Part shown: positions 15,763 to 24,183 of the stretch, piece after piece
Position numbering within the stretch: the stretch's first letter is position 1
Layout of the letters: every line of letters starts with the position of its first letter
NCBI GenBank assembly: GCA_964541525.1
Contig: CAZIQF010000019.1
Coordinates: 1 to 35,665 of the forward strand
Direction: 5' to 3'
Source of the DNA: UBA1737 sp964541525
GTDB taxonomy: Bacteria > Bacillota_I > Bacilli_A > ML615J-28 > CAG-313
Length of the DNA stretch: 35,665 nucleotides
The notes under the pieces: model-generated
The model's input: the letters and a program-made list of their open reading frames with translations, nothing else
What the model was told of the DNA's origin: nothing
Databases searched by the model: none
Translations under genes and position numbers: made by a program

Positions 15763-16393
15763 TCTTACAGAAATTTTAGTGGAAATTAAACGGATGTTTC
15801 CTAATGCGGGATGTGAACTGATTTATCATAATCATTTTGAGTTGATTATTGCTGTGGTGTTAAGTGCACAAACAACTGATAAATCAGTTAATATTGTTAC
15901 ACCAAAACTTTTTGAAAAATATCCAGATGCAATTGCTTTATCAAAGGCCAACCCCCAAGATGTAATCGCGATTATTGCTAGAATCGGCCTTGCGAATAAT
16001 AAAAGTAAAAATATTATCGCTTTAGCAAATGCTTTAGTTGAAAAGTTTGATGGTAATGTTCCAAATAACTTTGATGATTTGGTGATGCTACCTGGCGTTG
16101 GTCGAAAAACAGCTAATGTTGTATTATCAGAAGGATTCAAGATTAACCGGATTGCTGTAGATACGCATGTTGAGCGAGTTTCGAAACGCTTAGGAATTGT
16201 GAATCAGAATGCTAGTGTATTAGATGTTGAGAATACATTAATGAATTTAATTGATGAACAACGTTGGCATGAAGCTCATCATTTACTATTGTTTTTTGGT
16301 AGATATTTTTGCCTTGCCAAAAAACCTAACTGCGATAAGTGCTTTTATCAAAAACATTGTTGTTATTTAAATGACAAAAACCTCCAAGATTAA
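15743..16393 (+). CDS. nth: endonuclease III (base-excision DNA glycosylase/AP lyase)
   Basis: Endonuclease III removes oxidised pyrimidines and cuts at the abasic site. The helix-hairpin-helix motif LPGVGRKTANVV (116-127) carries the catalytic Lys122, and VDTHVERVSKRLG supplies Asp140. The [4Fe-4S] cysteines are C190, C197, C200 and C206 with the canonical C-x6-C-x2-C-x5-C spacing. The start lies inside dnaD with no clear Shine-Dalgarno, so translation is probably coupled; the Met two codons later is an alternative start. Its last codons form the left arm of the hairpin that ends the transcript. Confidence 0.96.
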   Translation: MPMLKNDLTEILVEIKRMFPNAGCELIYHNHFELIIAVVLSAQTTDKSVNIVTPKLFEKYPDAIALSKANPQDVIAIIARIGLANNKSKNIIALANALVEKFDGNVPNNFDDLVMLPGVGRKTANVVLSEGFKINRIAVDTHVERVSKRLGIVNQNASVLDVENTLMNLIDEQRWHEAHHLLLFFGRYFCLAKKPNCDKCFYQKHCCYLNDKNLQD

Positions 16394-16430
16394 CTAAAGT
16401 AATTAGTTATATTATGCTTGGAGGCTTTTT
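16376..16430 (+). terminator. nth terminator hairpin that also contains the cse60 ribosome-binding site
   Basis: CCTCCAAG (16381-16388, the end of nth) pairs perfectly with CTTGGAGG (16417-16424). A second inner stem, TAACTAA (16391-16397) with TTAGTTA (16403-16409), is stacked within it. The outer arm is followed by CTTTTTAT, as in a rho-independent terminator. The GGAGG in the right arm is the Shine-Dalgarno of the gene starting at 16433. A transcript coming from nth would therefore end there or have the site masked. A transcript starting inside the loop would leave it free. Confidence 0.7.
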
Positions 16431-16432
16431 AT

Positions 16433-16609
16433 ATGCATGTTGTAATTTTTGATGAAGAAAACGAATTAGATTTAGAAATGAAAGTTAACGAACTGCTTAG
16501 CGAATATCAAGATGATGAAATTATTGATATCAAATATAGTGTAGCAGTTTTATATGATCAAAGAGAACAACTTTATTGTTTTTCTTGTATGATAATAATC
16601 AAGAATTAA
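16433..16609 (+). CDS. sporulation protein Cse60-like small protein
   Basis: This is a 58-residue protein. The block IDIKYSVAV (36-44) followed by QLYCFSCMIII, plus an N-terminal FDEENELDLEMKVNEL, matches my recollection of the Cse60 sporulation family (DUF2758), mother-cell proteins of unknown biochemical role in Bacillus. The start at 16433 has GGAGG 8 nt upstream. An in-frame TTG at 16418 would lie inside the hairpin and is rejected. Its 3' end overlaps the convergent rqcH by 11 nt. The nth terminator lies immediately upstream, so it probably has its own promoter, perhaps sporulation-specific, which I could not identify. The assignment rests on memory of the family and should be tested by profile search. 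Confidence 0.7.
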   Translation: MHVVIFDEENELDLEMKVNELLSEYQDDEIIDIKYSVAVLYDQREQLYCFSCMIIIKN

Positions 16610-18221
16610 GATATTGATCGATGACTTTCTTTTCAGGATCAATGTAGATTGTTTTTTGATTACTAAGGGTTACAAATGATCCTTTTGTTCCAGGTACTTT
16701 TTTTAAGTATTTAACTTGGGTATAATCGACGGGAACACTACTTGAATCTTTTGCTTTTGAATAGTATGCAGCAATCATAGCAGTAGTTCTGATAATTAGT
16801 TCTGTTAATTTAAAATCATTACTTGGTAGTCTAACGATAACATGACTTCCTGGCAAGTCTTTAACATGAAACCAGTAATCAGTGGCTTTTGCAAGTTTAT
16901 GGGTTAAATAATCATTTTGATAATTATTTTTACCAACATAGATTATTACATCATCAATTTTATAGGTTAAAAAAGTTGGTATTTGATTTTTCTTTTTCAT
17001 GTTTTTTTTATTTTTAATCATACCATTGGCAATTAATTCTAAGGTGATTTCTTCTAAATCAGTTGCATTACTAATTGATACTTGAAATAAAAGTGTTGAT
17101 AAATATTCGATTTCATTATTGATGATTTTGATTTGCTTATCTAACTCAATTATTGCGGTTTTAGCTTTTTTAATTTTGGTAAAGATTTGTTTTAAATTAG
17201 TGCTAGGATCTAACATTGGATCAAGCTCAATTGTAATAACTTCATTATTGTTTAAAAAGTTATTAACTTCAACAGTGGTATCACCTTTTTTCACTTTATA
17301 AAGATTAGCTTGTAAAAGGATTCCGATGTCAGTGTTTTGTAAATTTTGTTTAGCGCTATCTAAATTTTGGGTAAGATTAGCTAGTTTGTGATTGGCTTTT
17401 TTTAGTTCTTTTTTTAAGACTTTTTCATACAAACCGGCTTTGTTATTAGTTACAATCTTATAGTTTGTATAGTATGATTCTAACATTTTTGAGATTGTAT
17501 CAGCCTCAAAAATTACTTCATCTAATGTTGATAATTGATATGCGTAGAAGTCTAATTTATTACCATTTTTATAAATAACTGGTTTTAATGGTTGGTTTAA
17601 AAAGGCTTTGACTTGATCACTATCTAATTCTTGTAATTGTTCCATTAATGGCTTTGATACACCTTGAAGTAGATTAAGATCTAAAAAACTAGTCATTGTA
17701 AATGGATTTATTAACTCATTAGCAACTGGATAAGTATATGTTGCGTGAGGAATAATTGTTCGTAAATTAGATGTAGATGGTGGAAGTTTTCGAATAGCAT
17801 CTATTATTGTAAAATTGCTGTCAATTAAGATAATATTACTATTTCTTCCCATTAATTCAATTATTAAATAATAAGTCTTTTCATCATCTAATTCATTGAA
17901 GGTATTAATCTCAATTTGAATAATTCGATCATTTTGATATTGAGTAATGGTTTTAATAATCCCTCGTTCAATGTATTTTCTTAAGACCATACAAAAGTTA
18001 TTAGGGGTATTAGGGTTGATGTATTTTTCTTCAGTTAGGTATACTTTTGGTGAATCTAATTGTGATGAGATAAGTAAGTTTTTGTTCATTTTGTCAGCAC
18101 ATCTAATTTGAAAAACTAGATCTAAATTATTGGGTTGATAGACTTTGTTTAGTTTTCCATTATGTAACTCTTCGTTTAATTCATTTACTAAATAATGAAT
18201 AAAACATCCATCTAGTGGCAT
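16599..18221 (-). CDS. rqcH: ribosome quality-control factor RqcH (NFACT / FbpA-like family)
   Basis: RqcH binds stalled 50S subunits and recruits tRNA-Ala to add alanine tails that mark nascent chains for degradation; homologues were formerly called fibronectin-binding proteins. The NFACT-N domain is visible from MPLDGCFIHYLVNEL through IELMGRNSNIILID. A helical/coiled-coil middle runs from about 265 to 410 (KKELKKANHKLANLTQNLD). The NFACT-R domain contains VGKNNYQNDYLT and WFHVKDLPGSHVIVRL. The ATG at 18221 is preferred because AAAGGA lies 10 nt upstream; an ATG seven codons earlier would place that site inside the gene. Stop is TGA. It diverges from gmk, as in B. subtilis. Confidence 0.93.
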   Translation of the reverse strand: MPLDGCFIHYLVNELNEELHNGKLNKVYQPNNLDLVFQIRCADKMNKNLLISSQLDSPKVYLTEEKYINPNTPNNFCMVLRKYIERGIIKTITQYQNDRIIQIEINTFNELDDEKTYYLIIELMGRNSNIILIDSNFTIIDAIRKLPPSTSNLRTIIPHATYTYPVANELINPFTMTSFLDLNLLQGVSKPLMEQLQELDSDQVKAFLNQPLKPVIYKNGNKLDFYAYQLSTLDEVIFEADTISKMLESYYTNYKIVTNNKAGLYEKVLKKELKKANHKLANLTQNLDSAKQNLQNTDIGILLQANLYKVKKGDTTVEVNNFLNNNEVITIELDPMLDPSTNLKQIFTKIKKAKTAIIELDKQIKIINNEIEYLSTLLFQVSISNATDLEEITLELIANGMIKNKKNMKKKNQIPTFLTYKIDDVIIYVGKNNYQNDYLTHKLAKATDYWFHVKDLPGSHVIVRLPSNDFKLTELIIRTTAMIAAYYSKAKDSSSVPVDYTQVKYLKKVPGTKGSFVTLSNQKTIYIDPEKKVIDQYLNS

Positions 18222-18322
18222 ATTAATCACATCCTTTATCATTATTATACATTATTTTTTCATAAATATAAACCCACTTGCGATTAAATTTTGATTAAAA
18301 GTGATTTTTTAAATTAAAATAA

Positions 18323-18352
18323 TTGAAAAGTTTAACCAAAATATGGTATAAT
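18323..18352 (+). promoter_or_regulatory. promoter of gmk-rpoZ-carboxypeptidase operon
   Basis: TTGAAA (18323-18328), an 18-nt spacer and TATAAT (18347-18352) are present, with an extended TGG just before the -10. Confidence 0.82.
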
Positions 18353-18396
18353 TATAGAAATATTGAAATCAAATTAATAACTAGAGGGAAAGAATT

Positions 18397-19026
18397 ATGA
18401 AGTTAGATAGGCAAGGTTTATTAATTGTTATTTCAGGTCCATCGGGAGTTGGCAAAGGAACTGTTAGAAAAGCTCTTTTTGAACGAAAAGGTCATGATTT
18501 AGATTATTCGGTATCAATGACTACAAGGAGTCCTCGAGCAGGAGAAGTAAATGGTGTTGACTATTATTTTGTGACTAAAGAAGAATTTTTATCGCAAATT
18601 GATCGAGGTAACTTATTAGAATATGCTGAATTTGTCGGTAATATGTATGGTACACCAAAAGATAAAGTTGAAGAAAAACTAAAACAAGGTCGTGAAGTTG
18701 TTTTAGAAATTGAAGTAAATGGTGCGATGCAAGTACGAGAAAAAATGCCAAATGCTGTATTTATCTTTATTGCTCCACCTAGTTTTGAAGCGTTAGAAAA
18801 TAGATTGATTGCACGTGGTACTGAACGTGGCGAAGTAATTAAAGAACGCTTAGAAAAAGCCAAGAAAGAACTTAAACTAGCTTCATTTTATGATTATATT
18901 GTAATTAACGATGAAGTACAAAATGCATCAGATCGAATTATGGCGATTATTCGGGCTGAACACGCTAAATGTGAGCGAACAATACATGAATATTTTAAAT
19001 TAATGGAGGTTGACTTAAATGACTAA
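18397..19026 (+). CDS. gmk: guanylate kinase
   Basis: Gmk converts GMP to GDP with ATP. The P-loop SGPSGVGKGT (13-22) and the GMP-binding blocks TTRSPRAGEVNGVDYYF, EYAEFVGNMYGTP and LEIEVNGAMQV are complete. Length 209 is typical. AGAGGGAAAG precedes the ATG. It is translationally coupled to rpoZ by an 8-nt overlap, and the GGAGG for rpoZ is inside the end of gmk. Confidence 0.97.
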   Translation: MKLDRQGLLIVISGPSGVGKGTVRKALFERKGHDLDYSVSMTTRSPRAGEVNGVDYYFVTKEEFLSQIDRGNLLEYAEFVGNMYGTPKDKVEEKLKQGREVVLEIEVNGAMQVREKMPNAVFIFIAPPSFEALENRLIARGTERGEVIKERLEKAKKELKLASFYDYIVINDEVQNASDRIMAIIRAEHAKCERTIHEYFKLMEVDLND

Positions 19027-19273
19027 AACTCAAGGATTAATGATTAATATGCAATTAAAGATTGCAAATAATGAAAGAGAAGGAATGCGTTATCCAGCAA
19101 TTGATGAATTATCAACAAAAGCTGATTCTAAATATAAATTAGTAATCGCTGTTGCTGAACGTGCAAGAGAAATTAAACAAACTGGTAAATCATATTTACA
19201 AACAACAAGAAATTATAAAGCAATCGGGATTGCATTAGAAGAAATTGTTGCTGATTTAGTGAGAATTAGCTAA
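19019..19273 (+). CDS. rpoZ: DNA-directed RNA polymerase omega subunit
   Basis: Omega stabilises the beta-prime subunit of RNA polymerase. The diagnostic segment MRYPAIDELSTKADSKYKL and the VAERAREI helix are present, and NYKAIGIALEEI forms the end. The protein has 84 residues with about 22 residues ahead of the usual MxYPSID start. The longer start is favoured because GGAGG lies 9 nt before it, whereas the internal ATG at 19085 has poor spacing. It follows gmk as in most Bacilli, and its TAA shares a base with the ATG of the next gene. Confidence 0.94.
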   Translation: MTKTQGLMINMQLKIANNEREGMRYPAIDELSTKADSKYKLVIAVAERAREIKQTGKSYLQTTRNYKAIGIALEEIVADLVRIS

Positions 19274-20775
19274 TGGAATTAAATCAATTAATTGAAACTT
19301 ATTTAGCATATCGTAAGCAAATACAAGCGCTAGGATATGCTAATTATGTTATTAGTTGGGATTCTGAAACAGAAGCACCAGTTGGCTGTATTGAATCCCG
19401 TAGTATCCAAGTTGGTGTGTTATCCGAAATGGCATATAAACTTGAAAGAAGTGATGAATATATTCATGTCGTTCAAGAACTATATAAACAAGTTGAAGTT
19501 TTAGATGATGTCTTAAAAGTGGAAATTAAAAAAGTGTATAAAGATTTAAACAATTCACTTAAAATTCCGATGAATGAACTTGTTGAGTATAGTATTTTAC
19601 TTTCAAAAGCACAAAGCATTTGGGCTAATGCTAAAATTAATAATGATTATAATAGTTTTAAAAATACCTTATTAGAGATTATTAATTTTAATAAAAGAAT
19701 GGTTAAATATTTAGAAACTGATACGTTAAAAGGTTATAATATTTTACTTGATCAATATGAAGAAGGAATGACTAAAGCTGCATATGATGAGTTCTTTGCT
19801 TTATTAAAACAAGAAATTGTACCGATTGTTAAAAGAATTAACGCAATCAATCAAGAAATACCAGCTTTTGCAACAAAACATTATGATATTGATAAACAAA
19901 AAGTATTTGCTAAATATTTAATGGATGTTATGTGCTTTGATCAAAGTCGGGGATTAATGAAGGAAAGTGAACATCCTTTTACTAGTGGTAGTGGTACTAC
20001 TGATGTTAGGGTAACTAATCACTACTATGAAGATTTAGTTGTATCTTCGATTTTCTCAGCTATTCATGAATTAGGTCATGCTACATACGAACAACAATGT
20101 GATCCAGCTTTAGATGATACTTTAGTTGGTGGTGGTAGCACGATGGCAATGCATGAATCTCAATCAAGATTCTATGAAAATATTGTTGGTAGAAGTTATG
20201 AATTTTGGGTAAGGCATTATCCAGTATTACAAGATTTATTTAAAGAAAATTTATCTGATGTAACTGTTGATGAATTTTATCGTTATATTAATCAAGCAAG
20301 ATGTTCACTCATTCGAACTGAAGCTGATGAACTTACCTATCCATTACATATTATGGTTCGTTATGAAATGGAAAAGTTAATTATCGAACAAGATGTTGAT
20401 ATTGATATGTTACCACAAATCTGGAATAGACTATATAAAGAATATTTAGGTATTGATGTTCCATCGGATAAAGAAGGAATATTACAAGATGTTCATTGGG
20501 CAGGTGGATCATTTGGTTATTTTCCAACATATGCTTTAGGTTCAGCATATGCTGCTCAATTACTTAATGCGTTAAAACAAGATATCGATATCGAACAAGC
20601 ATTTGGTGAAGCTAATTTAAAAAGGATTAATGATTGGTTAAAGGATAAAGTTCATCGTTTTGGTGGGTTAAAGACACCTGAAGCGATCTTATTAGAAGCA
20701 ACCAAAGAAAAGTTTAATCCTAAGTATTATGTTGAGTATTTAAAAAATAAGTTTACTAAACTCTATAATCTATAG
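19273..20775 (+). CDS. M32-family metallocarboxypeptidase (carboxypeptidase Taq-like)
   Basis: M32 enzymes remove C-terminal residues from peptides using a metal, often zinc or cobalt. The catalytic HELGH (265-269) sits in SAIHELGHATYEQ, followed by the third-ligand motif HESQSRFYEN (294-303), and the DVRVTNHYYEDL and GYFPTYALG blocks are typical. At 500 residues the protein is full length. No signal peptide is seen, so it is cytosolic and likely involved in peptide recycling. The ATG overlaps the rpoZ stop (TAATG), indicating coupling. In B. subtilis coaBC and priA occupy this position. Confidence 0.94.
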   Translation: MELNQLIETYLAYRKQIQALGYANYVISWDSETEAPVGCIESRSIQVGVLSEMAYKLERSDEYIHVVQELYKQVEVLDDVLKVEIKKVYKDLNNSLKIPMNELVEYSILLSKAQSIWANAKINNDYNSFKNTLLEIINFNKRMVKYLETDTLKGYNILLDQYEEGMTKAAYDEFFALLKQEIVPIVKRINAINQEIPAFATKHYDIDKQKVFAKYLMDVMCFDQSRGLMKESEHPFTSGSGTTDVRVTNHYYEDLVVSSIFSAIHELGHATYEQQCDPALDDTLVGGGSTMAMHESQSRFYENIVGRSYEFWVRHYPVLQDLFKENLSDVTVDEFYRYINQARCSLIRTEADELTYPLHIMVRYEMEKLIIEQDVDIDMLPQIWNRLYKEYLGIDVPSDKEGILQDVHWAGGSFGYFPTYALGSAYAAQLLNALKQDIDIEQAFGEANLKRINDWLKDKVHRFGGLKTPEAILLEATKEKFNPKYYVEYLKNKFTKLYNL

Positions 20776-20790
20776 TATAAAAATATAAAA

Positions 20791-20826
20791 AGTCAAAATT
20801 TCTGTATTGAATTTTTGGCTTTTTTT
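20791..20826 (+). terminator. terminator of the gmk operon
   Basis: AGTCAAAATTTC (20791-20802) pairs with GAATTTTTGGCT (20809-20820) with one mismatch and one G-U, followed by TTTTTT. Confidence 0.75.
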
Positions 20827-20897
20827 GTATAGAATTCGTTTTATTGTCAATACTATTAGTGATAGATAAAAATATGTTAAAAAATAAAGCATTTAGT

Positions 20898-20926
20898 TTG
20901 ATAAAGTTTGTCTTTTTTGATATAAT
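20898..20926 (+). promoter_or_regulatory. promoter of the str operon (rpsL)
   Basis: TTGATA (20898-20903), a 17-nt spacer and a perfect TATAAT (20921-20926) are present. The resulting transcript has a leader of about 105 nt. Confidence 0.85.
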
Positions 20927-20937
20927 ACTTGAGGTCT

Positions 20938-21003
20938 TAGTTTTGGCATTGTCAAAACTATATTTTATGGGTATTTGAAACGCGTGGAATCGTGGAATAC
21001 CTA
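20938..21003 (+). promoter_or_regulatory. structured 5' leader of rpsL
   Basis: Two hairpins can be drawn. The first is TAGTTTTG (20938-20945) with CAAAACTA (20953-20960). The second is TGGGTATT (20968-20975) with AATACCTA (20996-21003). The second loop contains a tandem 8-nt repeat, CGTGGAAT CGTGGAAT (20983-20998), which is GC-richer than its surroundings. It is a candidate ribosomal-protein autoregulatory leader. I do not recognise it as a known class. Confidence 0.5.
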
Positions 21004-21040
21004 GAAAAAGATTTCAACTACTAACGAAAGGAGAAATAAA

Positions 21041-21463
21041 ATGCCTACAATTAATCAATTAGTTCGCAAAAGTCGTGTTGACAAAGTTAGAAAGTCTAAA
21101 TCACCACATTTAGGAATTGGTTTTAATAGTTTAAGAAAAGAACAAACAGAAATCAACTCTCCACAAAAGAAAGGTGTTTGTACTCGTGTAAGTACAATGA
21201 CTCCTAAAAAACCAAACTCAGCTATTCGTAAGATGGCCCGTGTTCGTTTAAGTAATGGGATTGAAGTAACTGCATATATTCCAGGTGAAGGACACAAACT
21301 TCAAGAACACAGCGTTGTATTAATTCGTGGTGGTCGTGTTAAGGATTTACCAGGGGTTCGTTACCATATTATTCGTGGAACAATGGATACAACAGGTGTT
21401 GATGGACGTAAACAAGCACGTTCTAAATATGGAACAAAACGTCCTAAAGCAGCAAAAAAATAA
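21041..21463 (+). CDS. rpsL: 30S ribosomal protein S12
   Basis: S12 is part of the decoding centre. The 140-residue sequence has the Firmicute-type insertion after VRKSR, the TPKKPNSA loop (54-61) and GGRVKDLPGVRYH (97-109). The lysines whose change gives streptomycin resistance in other bacteria are wild type (Lys56/57 region and Lys101). GAAAGGAG precedes the ATG. It is the first gene of rpsL-rpsG-fusA-tuf. The polymerase genes rpoB and rpoC, usually upstream, are not in the window. Confidence 0.98.
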   Translation: MPTINQLVRKSRVDKVRKSKSPHLGIGFNSLRKEQTEINSPQKKGVCTRVSTMTPKKPNSAIRKMARVRLSNGIEVTAYIPGEGHKLQEHSVVLIRGGRVKDLPGVRYHIIRGTMDTTGVDGRKQARSKYGTKRPKAAKK

Positions 21464-21492
21464 TTAAAACAAATTAAAACTACTAGGTAGTA

Positions 21493-21513
21493 AGATTTCA
21501 TTTATGGAAATTT
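21493..21513 (+). promoter_or_regulatory. hairpin in the rpsL-rpsG gap
   Basis: AGATTTC (21493-21499) pairs with GAAATTT (21507-21513, one G-U) directly upstream of the rpsG AAAGGAGG site. A smaller ACTAC/GTAGT hairpin (21479-21491) precedes it. In E. coli, S7 represses translation by binding this intergenic region, so a similar role is possible here but unproven. Confidence 0.3.
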
Positions 21514-21531
21514 GAGAAAGGAGGAATCTAC

Positions 21532-22002
21532 ATGCCTCGTAAAGGACATATATCGAAAAGACAAGTATTACCAGATCCAATTTATAATTCAGTATTAGTT
21601 ACAAGACTTGTAAATAGTGTTATGTTGGATGGTAAAAAAGGTGTTGCTCAACAAATTATTTATGGTGCTTTTGATCGTATCGCTAAAGTTACAGGAAAAA
21701 ACCCATTAGATGTTTATCAAGCAGCAATGGATAATATTATGCCACAATTAGAAGTTAGAAGCCGCCGTGTTGGTGGTGCTAACTACCAAGTTCCAGTTGA
21801 AGTAAGAGAAGAAAGACGTTATACATTAGGCTTAAGATGGTTAACAAATTATGCTCGTCTTCGTAATGAAAAAACAATGGAAGAAAGATTAGCAAAAGAA
21901 ATTATGGATGCCGCTAATGGTATTGGTGGATCTGTTAAGAAACGTGAAGACACACACCGTATGGCTGAAGCAAATAAAGCATTTGCTCATTACCAATGGT
22001 AA
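21532..22002 (+). CDS. rpsG: 30S ribosomal protein S7
   Basis: S7 nucleates assembly of the 30S head and contacts the exit site. At 156 residues it is the usual size, with the N-terminal PRKGHISKR and the conserved blocks LEVRSRRVGGANYQVPVEV and TYALGLRWL-like RYTLGLRWL. AAAGGAGG precedes the ATG, and fusA starts 15 nt after the stop. Confidence 0.98.
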   Translation: MPRKGHISKRQVLPDPIYNSVLVTRLVNSVMLDGKKGVAQQIIYGAFDRIAKVTGKNPLDVYQAAMDNIMPQLEVRSRRVGGANYQVPVEVREERRYTLGLRWLTNYARLRNEKTMEERLAKEIMDAANGIGGSVKKREDTHRMAEANKAFAHYQW

Positions 22003-22017
22003 TATTAGGAGAATAAA

Positions 22018-24105
22018 ATGGCTCGTGAAGTTTCCCTTATAAACACAAGAAATATCGGTATCATGGCTCACATTGATGCTGGTAAAACTACATTTTCAGA
22101 AAGAATTTTATTCCATGCAGGAAAAATCCATAAGATTGGTGAAACCCATGATGGTGCTGCTCAAATGGACTGGATGGCTCAAGAACAAGAAAGAGGTATC
22201 ACAATTACTTCTGCTGCTACAACTGTTTACTGGAATAGTTTAAATAATGTTAAACATCGTATTAACATTATCGACACACCAGGGCACGTAGACTTTACTG
22301 TTGAAGTTTCTCGTTCGCTTCGTGTATTGGATGCTGCAATTACAGTTTTAGATGCTCAAGCAGGTGTTGAACCTCAAACTGAAACAGTTTGGCGTCAAGC
22401 TACTGAATATCTTGTACCTCGTCTAGTATTCGTTAATAAAATGGATAAAACTGGTGCAGATTTCAAATTCTCTGTTGAATCATTACACCATAGATTAGGT
22501 GCTAATGCTCATCCAATTCAATGGCCAATTGGTGCTGAAGATCAATTCAGAGGTATCGTTGACCTTGTAACAATGACTGCATTTGAATATGAACCAAATC
22601 ATCAAGATGAATCAGGAAAAGAAATTCCTATTCCTGCTGATTTAGTTGACATTTGTGAACATTATCATACAGAATTAATCGAAGCTGTTGCTGAATTTGA
22701 TGAAGATTTAATGATGGCTTACCTTGAAGGTGAAGAAATTTCTGTTGAACAATTAAAAGCAGCTATTCGTAAAGCCACTCTTTCTGTTCAATTCTTCCCT
22801 GTACTTTGTGGAACTGCTTTCAAAAACAAAGGTGTTAGAAAAGCGCTACATGCAGTAGTTGATTACTTACCTTCTCCAGTTGAAGTTGCACAAATTAAAG
22901 GTAAAGATGAAAATGGTGATGAAGTTGTTGTTGATTCAAATGATGATCAACCATTTGCCGCTTTAGCATTCAAAGTTATGACAGACCCATATGTTGGTAA
23001 ACTTACATTCTTTAGAGTATATCGTGGTCATATGGAATCTGGTTCTTATATCCTTAATGCTACTAAAGATTATAAAGAACGTATCGGTCGTATCTTATTA
23101 ATGCATGCAAATAATCGTTCAGAAATTAAAGAAGTATACAGTGGTGATATTGCTGCTGCTGTAGGTTTAAAGAATACAACGACAGGTGACACACTATGTG
23201 ATCCTAATTGTATTGTACACCTTGAATCAATGGTTTTCCCTGAACCAGTTATTCAAGTGGCAATTGAACCTAAAACTAAAGCAGACCAAGATAAGATGGG
23301 TGTTGCTCTTCAAAAATTAGCTGAAGAAGACCCAACATTCAAAACTTATACAGATGAAGAATCTGGGCAAACAATTATTGCTGGTATGGGTGAATTACAC
23401 TTAGACATTATCGTTGACCGTATGAGAAGAGAATTTAACGTTGAATGTAACGTTGGTCGTCCACAAGTTGCTTATCGTGAAACTATCACAACTGCAGCTA
23501 AAGTACAAGGTAAATTTGTACGTCAATCAGGTGGTCATGGTCAATATGGTGATGCAGTAGTTATTTTTGAACCTAATCCAAATAAAGGCTATGAATTCGT
23601 TGATGAAATTGTTGGTGGTGTCGTTCCTCGTGAATATATTCCATCAGTCAATAAAGGTATTGAAAATGCTTTAAATAATGGTAATTTAGCTGGTTACCCT
23701 ACAATTGACGTTAAAGCAAGATTAGTATTTGGTTCATACCATGATGTTGACTCATCTACAACTGCATTTGAAATTGCTGGTAGTCTTGCATTTAAGGAAT
23801 CTGCAAAAGTATGTAACCCAGTTCTACTTGAACCAATTATGTTAGTTGAAGTAGTTACACCAGATGAATACTTAGGTACAGTTATCGGTGATATTTCAAC
23901 TCGTCGTGGACGTATTGATGGACAAGAAGCTAGAGGTAAATCACAATGTGTAAGATCATTTGTACCACTATCTGAAATGTTCGGATACGCAACAGCATTA
24001 CGTTCTAATACTCAAGGACGTGGTAACTTCACAATGCAATTTGATCATTATGATGAATGCCCACGTAATGTTGCAGAAGCTGTAATTAAAGCTCGCAGCA
24101 AGTAA
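22018..24105 (+). CDS. fusA: translation elongation factor G
   Basis: EF-G drives translocation on the ribosome with GTP. The G1 loop AHIDAGKT (17-24), the switch region RGITITSAATT, DTPGHVDF and FVNKMD are all present, followed by domains II to V including GMGELHLDI and the C-terminal PEYLGTVIGDI-like PDEYLGTVIGDIS. Length 695 is typical. Ser replaces Thr in the TTFSER segment. AGGAG lies 8 nt before the ATG. Codon choice is shifted to highly expressed forms such as GGT and CGT. Confidence 0.98.
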   Translation: MAREVSLINTRNIGIMAHIDAGKTTFSERILFHAGKIHKIGETHDGAAQMDWMAQEQERGITITSAATTVYWNSLNNVKHRINIIDTPGHVDFTVEVSRSLRVLDAAITVLDAQAGVEPQTETVWRQATEYLVPRLVFVNKMDKTGADFKFSVESLHHRLGANAHPIQWPIGAEDQFRGIVDLVTMTAFEYEPNHQDESGKEIPIPADLVDICEHYHTELIEAVAEFDEDLMMAYLEGEEISVEQLKAAIRKATLSVQFFPVLCGTAFKNKGVRKALHAVVDYLPSPVEVAQIKGKDENGDEVVVDSNDDQPFAALAFKVMTDPYVGKLTFFRVYRGHMESGSYILNATKDYKERIGRILLMHANNRSEIKEVYSGDIAAAVGLKNTTTGDTLCDPNCIVHLESMVFPEPVIQVAIEPKTKADQDKMGVALQKLAEEDPTFKTYTDEESGQTIIAGMGELHLDIIVDRMRREFNVECNVGRPQVAYRETITTAAKVQGKFVRQSGGHGQYGDAVVIFEPNPNKGYEFVDEIVGGVVPREYIPSVNKGIENALNNGNLAGYPTIDVKARLVFGSYHDVDSSTTAFEIAGSLAFKESAKVCNPVLLEPIMLVEVVTPDEYLGTVIGDISTRRGRIDGQEARGKSQCVRSFVPLSEMFGYATALRSNTQGRGNFTMQFDHYDECPRNVAEAVIKARSK

Positions 24106-24118
24106 GAATACGTTTTGC

Positions 24119-24147
24119 TTGCAAAAAAGAATATTTTATTGTAAAAT
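24119..24147 (+). promoter_or_regulatory. probable separate promoter of tuf
   Basis: TTGCAA (24119-24124), a 17-nt spacer and TAAAAT (24142-24147) lie in the fusA-tuf gap. They overlap a perfect 9-bp palindrome, AATATTTTA-TTG-TAAAATATT (24130-24150), so the -10 is inside one arm. No T-run follows, so this is not a terminator. Confidence 0.6.
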
Positions 24148-24183
24148 ATTAATGTAAATAAAAAAATTGAAAGGAAAATTATT

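Noticed and set aside
16418..16432. Upstream TTG start for the Cse60-like protein
   Set aside because: The TTG is part of the hairpin arm and precedes the GGAGG that serves ATG 16433.
20927..21040. T-box or other known riboswitch upstream of rpsL
   Set aside because: No T-box GGTGG element or terminator/antiterminator pair is visible, and no known riboswitch core was recognised.
24130..24150. Terminator between fusA and tuf
   Set aside because: The palindrome is AT-only and has no T-run after it; it overlaps a promoter -10 instead.
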